Shown here in pieces: positions 56,296 to 64,000 of a stretch of 64,000 nt of DNA. The position numbers and the translations under genes were made by a program. Position 1 is the first letter of the stretch, and each line of letters starts with the position of its first letter. Source of the stretch: Amphiura filiformis (Eukaryota > Echinodermata > Ophiuroidea > Amphilepidida > Amphiuridae); the NCBI RefSeq assembly GCF_039555335.1, contig NC_092646.1:22132258-22196257 (forward strand). The letters are read 5' to 3'. The notes below the pieces were generated by a model. It was not told the origin of the DNA and ran no database searches. It worked only from the letters and a program-made list of their open reading frames with translations.

Positions 56296-59200
56296 GTAAG
56301 TGCATAGAAGTCATTGTATATCAGGGGCTGTGCAATAATTATGAGCACTGGGGGAGGATAAAATTGGGTGGGCAAAAAATTTTGAGCCGAAAGGGGGGCA
56401 AGCCATCTTTGGCAAGTCGAGATGGGGGCAAGCGATTTTTGGCACACATTCATGTGGTGCCTTTTAAATAAAACGCTCTAAAAAAGGCTAGAAAAACAGT
56501 ACGGAAACGCTTAAATATGCAAATTTTCCTTCTCGCTGCGCTCGCAACATGTATCATTCATTCATATTTTTTTTCATTCATATTTTATTTTGCCAATCAC
56601 CAATCAGTAATACAATGTACAAATGTAATTCAATAATGATAAGCAGAAGCAGAAGCAATAATAGTGATAATGATAATAATATAAATCATGTGATAACTTT
56701 TTTCGTGTATATAAATCATGGTAATAAATAACTAATATAATAACAATAGTAACATTGAATCAACCTGAAAAAATAGGGTTAAATCAGGTGATTGACGAGG
56801 ACCCTGCTAAACGCGGAGCGTGGGGGTGTAGGGCCCTCTTAAATAGTTACCAAACAGACAGACATACAGACAGACAGACAAACACAAAACAGATGATCCG
56901 ATTTAACACGAGGATGATAGTTAAGATAGAAGGAATGAAGTTGAAGTAAAACTATGGCTCCTGAAGACTAAGGATGATTACTAAAAAAATGGGCTGAACT
57001 AAAGTACAAAAGAAGAACGAAATGTATCGTGAAGGTATTAGATGCCCTCTGTGTAACCACAAATGATATATTTCTTAAAGTTGGAGTTGAAGGTAGCAAG
57101 AGTCCGAGCCAATTTGAGAGAAGAAGGAGTTCTTTCCAAAGTATGGGACCTTGCGTTTTGGAAGAATTGTTTGCAAGGGCAGTGTTAGAAGGAAAGATAA
57201 CATGTTCGTGAACATTCCTAGTATTGTAAGAGTGAGACAGAGTGAGAGTGTTGAAAAAGTTGTCAGGGACTAGATCCGGAGGAAGAAGGTCATTATGAAA
57301 TTGATACATGAATGAAGCCAGTTGGAGTCTATAGAGATCACGAACTTTCAAAGTGCGTAGTGAGAGGGTAAGCGGGGGTGGATGGCAAGCCAGAGGGAAT
57401 TGGTACAGCTTCTGATCACTCTCTTTTGAAGAAGAAATGCAGAGTCTAAGTTGGCATTGTTAGGATCAGCCCACACGAGGGCCCCATAGGATAGATAGGG
57501 AAGAACCAGAGAGTTGTATAGAGTGTTAAGTGAACTAGAAGGAAGAAAATGGCGGACCTTTCGAATCACACCGTTGTATTTAGAAACAATCTTAGAGACA
57601 TGTTGGGTATGTGAGTGCCATGAGAGATTATGATCTATTAATAGGCCTAGGAATTTAGTTGTATTAACATTTTCAATTGGGGTATCATCTATTTTAATAT
57701 CATATTTAATATCAGGCTTATTACTATGTTTATTTTTAAATATAATATAATTAGTTTTCTTTATGTTTAGTGATAATTTATTCAGTATCTACATGTAGAC
57801 CATTTAAGGTTTGTAAATTGGGATCCCAAACATTTGGCATGCACAAGGGGGGCAAAGAATTTTTGGCAGGCCTAAGGGGGCAAGCGATTTTTGGTGGGCC
57901 AAGCAATTTTTGGCTTTTGGAAATTTTACCCCCCCCCCCCGGCCCGGAGTTATGTTGTAAAGAGGGCTGAAACAACAACACTTTTGTAAAACGTACATAA
58001 CTCATTAACAACAATACATCTAGCAAGTTTTCAAAGTATATAATTTGTAGAATGAACTTTTGCAAAACATCAAACATCATGTTATTTTTCAATAATATAT
58101 TGATTTCGATAATAAAAATCGATATTTTGACTGCTTCGACCAACAATACCGCGTCTACCCTGAAGCGTGCCGCGCGGACAAAAAAGAACCCCGAAAGTAT
58201 ATCTTCCTTTTCATGTCCCATCTTGTCTCTATCAGATTTATTTAACGTTTTCCATTTGTCCGTTTCAGGCCAATCGGCCTTTAATTTAAGCTATAGCAAA
58301 TTCCACTGGCATAATTCTCTCAAAACTATACATTGAATTTCTAGAACTTCAGTATCATTTCAAGATTTGTAATATAGTGAAATATTTAATGTGTGTTATA
58401 TTTTTAGGCATTGATGATATCTTCGTTTGGAAAACCCGTTGAGCCTAAGGAAGAAATGGTGAAACGAGACGCGCCATGCAAAGAAAGCCCTCCTGGGGTT
58501 GTAAGTATTTAAAACAAATATAAGGAAGTAAAGAGTGTTAAGAAGGCACGCTACACTATAGGCTGTCAAGAGCGGTGCTACGAAATAAACATCTCAAAAA
58601 AGTAACTAACCCCCCTTAAATAACGGGCTATTGTATTACAAATCTGCAAAATGCGTTGGAAGCAGAATTTATTTCTGCGCACTTTGACACCTCATTTAAT
58701 TTGATACGATAGCCCAGAAAACAATAAAACACCGCCCAATTTAATGTATATAGTAAGGTCCAGATTTGAAAGTTGCACTTACAAACAATACAAAAACACT
58801 CGGATATCATTACACTGATTTCCTTCCATTATACTGAATACAAATCAATAGAATTTACTGCAACTTTCAAATCTTGGGTTACATTGATTTAAATGTACGC
58901 TGTGACGTCAATGTTTAGTCAATTGCTACAAATAAGGTGTCAAAGTGTGCAGAAATAAATTCTGCTTCCAACGCATTTTACAGATTGGTAATACAATCGC
59001 CCGTTATTGAATAATGGCCATTATTTAAGGGGGGTTAGTTACTTTTTTTTAGATGTTTACCTATACGTTGTGTTTGACGATAAACAACAAGACATTTGAG
59101 TTGAGAATTTCCTTTAAAAAAGGGAATGATCTGTCCTCTTTAATTTGGGATCCTTGGTTCACAGGTGCAAAGCATAATTCTTCGTGTTGAAGAAGATCGG

Positions 59201-62200
59201 GTGGGCATAGATGGGTTAGAGTGTTCCAGCTTGCAAGCTCGACCTAATGGACCCTATCCCAGTGACGTAGCGTCATAGGGGCACGATTGCAAAATTTGGA
59301 AAATGCCATTGCTTGTGCCGACAAGTATAGGGGGAAATAACGTTTGATTTTCATTTTATTGTTGATTAGAAAAATCAATGCATCTTGTGCAATGGAGAAT
59401 CAGAAATAATTGTAGAAGACGAGAATGGGTTACGGTGTCCATGTCCAGTCTGTAGACCTGCAAAATACATGGCTAAGCCATGTACATGTCAGGAGAACAA
59501 TGTGGCATCATCTGGACCTGTGTGAGTAGTCTTTTCCCCTCCTCTCCAGCCTCACTCTCTCTGATCTTAAACAACATTAATTTGCCATTTTAAGTTAAAA
59601 ATGAGTATTTGCCATTCGCAGGGACAGCACTTTTGCATTGGATGCTGGAATCGTAATAGATAATTACTCTAGTCAACTGGGGTTTAAGCGCTCTTTTGAG
59701 CATGCTAGCTTCTTGTACTTGAATGTGGCACTTTCCCGTTTGTAATTTGGAAACACGTCGGGTAGCTTGTCAGTGAGCTTCATGGTATGATGGTCGGAGA
59801 GTCTTCCCGACCCGTGAAACAAAACTCAAAATGATCACGTACTTAATTTATCCGGCCAAAGTAAAAGGAATACAAGTGAGTGATTAAGTTGGTACATTCT
59901 GAGGTAACTGGAAAATTTATAAAAAGGTCACTGTGGGCCCTGGTGGAGATAACATGTTCATCTGTACATTACCTCAATACCTTTCTCTCAAATAACTTTG
60001 GCGATCACAGCTAAACGAGAAATGTTAACACGTTCAATTTGCAGCACCTGTACGATACTAGTACTAAGGGTAGACGAGGTATTATTGGTCGAAGCAGCCA
60101 AAAAATTTTCATTATCTAAATATTCAATATATTACTGAAAAATAACACCTTGATGTTTTGCAAAAGTTCATTCTACAAATCATATACTTTGAAAACTTGC
60201 TAATTTTTTGTTGTGAATGAGTTATGTACGTTTTACAAAAGTGTTGTTGTTTCAGCCCTCTTTACAACATAACTCAAGAACCACAGGACTTACAAAAGTA
60301 TATATTTGAATTCTTCTACACACTCGCTATGAAATGATTAATGCAATTTTTTGCCAAAGCTCACTACCATTCGCAAGATGCTGTGAACTACCAAATCGCA
60401 ACAGTTTAAAATAGGTGCTTACCTTAAACTTTACTATCCATGTTATTTTCCGTTCAGATGCAAATTACCGAGTAGAGGCGAGGGCTACATGGATGAGTCA
60501 AATGTATGCGAGAGACCATATCCATGTACCAATTGTTCTGGAGATTTGAGTATTGTAAGTAATGAATTTCATCCACCAACAGACAAAAAATATCTATTCG
60601 CTTTGCACCTGTAAATTACCTTATTGTTGTGACGATAATTCATTCGATAATTGCATATTGATCATGGTGCAGTAAGCCATGATAACCATTCATCAAGTGA
60701 ACGTTTTTATATACGTAATACGTGCATCAACTGCACTGACTGAAGCGATGGTTTGTTTGTGCGTTAATAAAGACTTCACTCCTTGTTAACCCTGCGGCCG
60801 ATACAGACATGCTCAGGATGGCTCATGATGATTAGTTAGACTTTATATTAATACATACATTATATTATTTTGATCAGCTTGTCTGATGATGTAAATTCAT
60901 AATAAATTGTTATACTTAATCTTGTTAATTTCGTGATAGTCATTCCCGTTCCCGTTCATTCCCTCATCCCTTGGGACTCCAAATCTGGTACCTCGCTCTC
61001 ATTTCCCATGGACTAATTCCCCAATTAAGATTCATAACACATGGTGGAAGGATCCTTTCGGTCAATATTTTTTTGTTATTTGGAGTCCCGTTTGCATTTT
61101 TGTTCATTTCTCGCATACATTCGCACACATTATTATCAATTATTAGTAAAATACAACAGGCATATATAATCATTATCATGGAACGAGTTTAATGTTTAAA
61201 GTTTGTTTGGTTGAAAAGCAGAGACAATATTACCACCGATTTGACCTTGACTGAGTAATGTCGATAAGATCATCGCCATAAATTTAATTTCCTTTAAGAC
61301 GGTAAAGTACATACTTCTAGTTAAAGGACTACGAAATTAGTGTGCCGGTGTACCCGTATACGTAAAAAAATCCATATTGGGAGCTTATCACGGTTGCGAA
61401 GGTTGATTATAGTATGTTAAGATCTGCGCTTCTTACCTCTCGAAATGAAACGTTTGTGGAGAGTGATGTGTGTCTACAGCAATGATGACAGTCGACAAAG
61501 TATGCAGTGGCCTTGTATACAGTTTGACATAGCGCGTGCTAAATCACCAAGTTATTTTATAACTTGAAATATATTTGTCATTTCAGCTTAAAATTTGTGG
61601 TGGATTCTATGACACCAGTTGTGGTTGCCCCGATGACACAGAAAGGATTGGCATGACGGATAAATGTACACCAAAGGTTCTGTGTTCTATCGACCATGAG
61701 AGAAGATTAGTATTAGATCAAGGTAAATAAGTTAACATTATAATGTACATTTTTAAATGATATTATGTAAAAATAATATTATTATTTTATTATTTAAAAA
61801 TAATATTATTATAAAGCATTTGTAGGCTGAAAACAAAGTAAAACTAAATATTATATTTTACTAACAAAAAAACTTGATATGTAAATAGGGGCCCTTAATA
61901 ATCTTTACTATTTGATTTAGTCCCAAGCTAATATTTTCCTTTTCTGATTTTCGTATTGTAGACTCTGGACACAGTATCTCTAAATGTATACCATGTGAGC
62001 CAGGGATGCATCAGCCAAATAACAATAGTGGTGCTCCCTGTATACCTGTTGAAGATACGGACACTCCAATACCCGAGGATGAAGATGCTGGAAGCTCGTC
62101 TTCTCCTTGTAAGTACATTTTACGTTACAGTGTTCTTAGTTCTTAAACTATTTATCACATTTTACCAATGTTTTAGCTGAAAAGGGGAGTAATATTGTCA

Positions 62201-63811
62201 TTCAACCATACAACCGTGGCTAAACACATTTTGTTCCCGCATGACACCTGTTGACTTACTTTGATATTGGGCTATTCCAGTTGAAATCCATACAATATTG
62301 AGGGCGCCCTGGATAAAAATGGTTGTCACGCATAGACGGTAAACGGTCGTGTATGGAAGAAACGACAGGAATGGGAATTTCAAATGGAGTACCCCAATCA
62401 GGGAATCCCATTTAAAATTGACACTCCCTGTGTGGGAGTTTAAGGTCATGTCTTATAAACCCATTATAGCTGCACAGTCCTCCAAGTCACTCCTCTCCAG
62501 TCTGGTCGCCATTGTGCTAGCCTTTCCGTCTCATGTAAGGGCATTCTTTTGTCTTGCCTTACTTGGTTTGGCTAAAATACCATGACTGCCAATATAGTGC
62601 GCCTCATATTCTACTACCAAGGAAAACAAAATCTTCGACCTTGTCGATGGATACTTCATTGGGTGTGATGTCACGCGGGTCCTCTGACATGATCTTCCAT
62701 TTCGCTGGGTTGATTTTGATTCCCAATCTGTTAGTGGAGAAATGTCTCTCATGTCTCTTTTGAATCATTTTTATATAAACTTTATGCTGATTGTCAACTG
62801 TGCTCATTCATGTTCATTTCAGCTTCAAAACCAACAGGTCCAAGCGCTTCGTCAGTACCTCCACATCAGACTCATAATAATGAACCAGGTAAAAATGCAC
62901 ACCTTGTAATAAAGTTGCTATATTTATTTATTATTCCTATGATATGAATATTCATTATTGATGCTTTGAATGTGTTTGTGTTGTAAAAAACTACAATAAA
63001 GAAATTGAATTTTAATCAATATTCCTTCAAAAATACCTTCGGTGACGCCAATGCGGGAGTGGACGTCAACTATTGTATGCATGTAAAATGGTGTGAAAAT
63101 ACAAATCAAAAGGTTAAAAATTTGGAGCATAAAACTTATATTATACTTGGGAAATGATTGAGCATCATTAATGATCTCCTGCTAAACATTAGACTCAGTT
63201 TTAACCACCATTTATCAGTGGGAGCTGGTAGCCTAATAAGGCGCCCGTCTAGAGATCGGAAGGTCGTGGGTTCGATTCCAAAGCCGGGACATTCCCTTGC
63301 TTTTTTTTAAAGTTGGGTTGTGTGCCGGTCGGGATTTGTGTTTACTTAATGTTTAATTGTAACACTTTGGGTTGGTAAACTGTTCATTCTTTCTCATAAA
63401 ACGATAGTTTCGAAAAATATAATTGGATTGTTTCAGATCAAAACATACCATCGAGTAATTGTGCACCTTGTACCAGCAAGTGTCCGACAGAAGATCATGG
63501 TGTCTCGATGATGGCAACATTGAGTGATGATCAAATGATGGCGCTGAAGGAGTTACTGCGAGAACATAGTATTAACCAGACAATGTCGCTGAAGCAGTTA
63601 CTGCTAGAGCATAGTAGCAACCAGATGATATCGATGAAGCAGTTGCTGCATGAGCAATTGTGGACCACCATTCCTGTGGCGTTACTCTCGCCAGTATTTA
63701 CGGTCGTTGTTGTTGCACTTATTGCATACATATTGACGACAGTTTCCACAAATCTAACTCCCAAAATCAAGAGAGCGATAGAAATACTGTTGCAGCCCCG
63801 TGGTCATGAAG
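56221..63811 (+). CDS. Gene D (5' part): TNFR-like receptor, close paralogue of gene B
   Basis: Eight exons (56221-56295, 58408-58500, 59370-59521, 60458-60554, 61587-61722, 61962-62108, 62823-62888, 63437-63811) give 380 residues up to just after the membrane helix. The tail lies past the window. Order: signal peptide, FGKPVEP/CKESPPGV segment, TNFR-like repeats (CPCPVC.PAKYMAKPCTC, PCTNCSGD, TSCGCPDDTERIG, CIPCEPGMHQ), Ser/Pro stalk, a juxtamembrane part with a three-fold repeat, transmembrane helix. Exon sizes match gene B apart from the exon that is whole here and broken there, the stalk exon (3 bases longer) and the longer membrane exon. The ATG at 56221 is used; an in-frame ATG five codons later is the alternative. 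Introns near exons 3-5 still align with gene B, so the duplication is young. Confidence 0.85.
56960..57780 (-). pseudogene. LINE relic (CR1/L2-like), reverse transcriptase C-terminus, minus strand
   Basis: The minus strand reads FLGLLIDHNLSW, LYNSLVLPYLSYGALVW and LQKRVIRS, then LYRLQLASFMYQFHNDLLP and HSYNTRNV, the thumb and C-terminal blocks of a CR1-type LINE. Frames are broken and the 5' part is absent. It sits in gene D intron 1. Confidence 0.8.
57955..58165 (-). repeat. SINE-like repeat, copy 4 (inverted)
   Basis: Inverse complement of the 43245-43565 type, ending with a TTGGTCGAAGCAG head like 60085. Confidence 0.7.
58408..58500 (+). CDS. Gene D exon 2
   Basis: Thirty-one residues, FGKPVEPKEEMVKRDAPCKE and SPPGV; phase 0 to 0. 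Acceptor TTTTTAG. Confidence 0.87.
58586..59059. mobile_element. Inverted-repeat MITE, copy 2
   Basis: Same ends and interior words as 3648-4261 (TAAACATCTCAAAAAAGTAA, GAATTTATTTCTGC, GGGGGGTTAGTTACTTTTTT). It is in gene D intron 2. Confidence 0.8.
59370..59521 (+). CDS. Gene D exon 3: first TNFR-like cysteine repeat
   Basis: CILCNGES, then CPCPVCRPAKYMAKPCTC; phase 0 to 2. Confidence 0.88.
60085..60430 (+). repeat. SINE-like repeat, copy 3
   Basis: Body shared with 43245-43565 and 46722-47075. It is in gene D intron 3. Confidence 0.75.
60458..60554 (+). CDS. Gene D exon 4: second TNFR-like cysteine repeat
   Basis: CKLPSRGEGYMDESNVCE and PYPCTNCSGDLSI; phase 2 to 0. Confidence 0.88.
61587..61722 (+). 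CDS. Gene D exon 5: third TNFR-like cysteine repeat
   Basis: ICGGFYDTSCGCPDDTERIG, C-T-P, LCSIDHERR; phase 0 to 1. Confidence 0.88.
61962..62108 (+). CDS. Gene D exon 6: last cysteine motif, acidic stalk
   Basis: CIPCEPGMHQPNNNSGAPC then TPIPEDEDAGSSSS; phase 1 to 1. It is the intact counterpart of the broken gene B exon. Confidence 0.87.
62590..62815 (-). pseudogene. LINE relic, reverse transcriptase fragment (RTE/craft-like)
   Basis: The minus-strand frame reads NRLGIKINPAKWKIMSED and NEVSIDKVEDFVFLGSRI, the post-catalytic region of another LINE type. It is in gene D intron 6. Confidence 0.65.
62823..62888 (+). CDS. Gene D exon 7: stalk
   Basis: SSKPTGPSASSVPPHQTHNN; phase 1 to 1. Confidence 0.8.
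63221..63300 (+). repeat. tRNA-derived SINE head
   Basis: TAGCCTAATAAGGCGCCCG with B box GGTTCGATTCC 30 bases on. The tRNA arms do not all pair. Confidence 0.5.
63437..63811 (+). CDS. Gene D exon 8: three-fold juxtamembrane repeat and transmembrane helix
   Basis: After CAPCTSKCPT come three ~14-residue units (MMALKELLREHSINQ, TMSLKQLLLEHSSNQ, MISMKQLLHEQ) and then IPVALLSPVFTVVVVALIAY. Gene B has a single short helix in place of the repeats. Donor GAAG|GTAAG. Confidence 0.85.
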
Positions 63812-63912
63812 GTAAGATATTAACATTAATAATGAGTCATTCTGGTTTAATTTGGTTTCGAATACTTTTTGAAAATGCATGTAATATTCAAATAATACGA
63901 GACTAAATTTCC

Positions 63913-64000
<88 letters not shown>
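63913..64000 (+). repeat. (GAAA)n microsatellite at window end
   Basis: About 22 GAAA copies run off the window, in the intron after the gene D membrane exon. Confidence 0.92.

Noticed and set aside
63221..63300. Possible tRNA gene
   Set aside because: Good B box, but the anticodon and acceptor stems are not consistent, and the layout is typical for a SINE.

Overview
The window reads as nuclear DNA from an invertebrate animal. The genes are split into many small exons with GT/AG borders and long AT-rich introns, and the introns are packed with inverted-repeat transposons, LINE fragments, tRNA-derived SINE copies, Penelope-like remnants and (TTTA)n arrays. The protein families (TNF-receptor-like cysteine-rich domains, ZU5, UPA, CARD) and the repeat types would suit a marine invertebrate deuterostome such as an echinoderm, hemichordate or cephalochordate, but I cannot fix the species. 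All gene models were built by eye from splice sites, reading phase and comparison between the paralogues inside the window.

The main content is a cluster of four related single-pass receptor genes. Gene A (+, 536-10722, 5' part outside the window) encodes a transmembrane segment followed by ZU5, UPA and a C-terminal CARD. Gene B (-, 38694-18158) encodes a signal peptide, TNFR-like cysteine-rich repeats, a stalk, a transmembrane segment and a short non-catalytic tail. One of its ectodomain exons is split by a repeat insertion, and parts of its tail are duplicated. Gene C (+, 41662-54308) appears complete at 533 residues: signal peptide, long acidic N-terminal region, TNFR-like repeats, transmembrane segment and a short Arg/Gly-rich tail. 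Gene D (+, 56221-63811, 3' part outside the window) is a close relative of B lying in inverted orientation to it. The membrane exons of A and C form one subtype and those of B and D another.

ZU5-UPA followed by CARD is the architecture of the FIIND-CARD module of NLRP1 and CARD8; here it sits directly behind a transmembrane segment. Gene A also carries a His-Phe-Cys triplet where self-cleaving ZU5/FIIND proteins have His-Phe-Ser. With two neighbours that end in short tails without a signalling domain, the locus looks like a family of signalling and decoy-like TNFR-type receptors. That reading is inference.

Layout: 1-10722 gene A. 10723-18157 intergenic, with LINE relics, a 560-bp tandem array and foldback elements. 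18158-38694 gene B, including a 1.46-kb tandem duplication and a CR1-type LINE in its introns. 38695-41661 is a head-to-head intergenic space with two inverted-repeat elements. 41662-54308 gene C. 54309-56220 intergenic. 56221-64000 gene D, with a LINE relic in its first intron and a (GAAA)n array at the window end.
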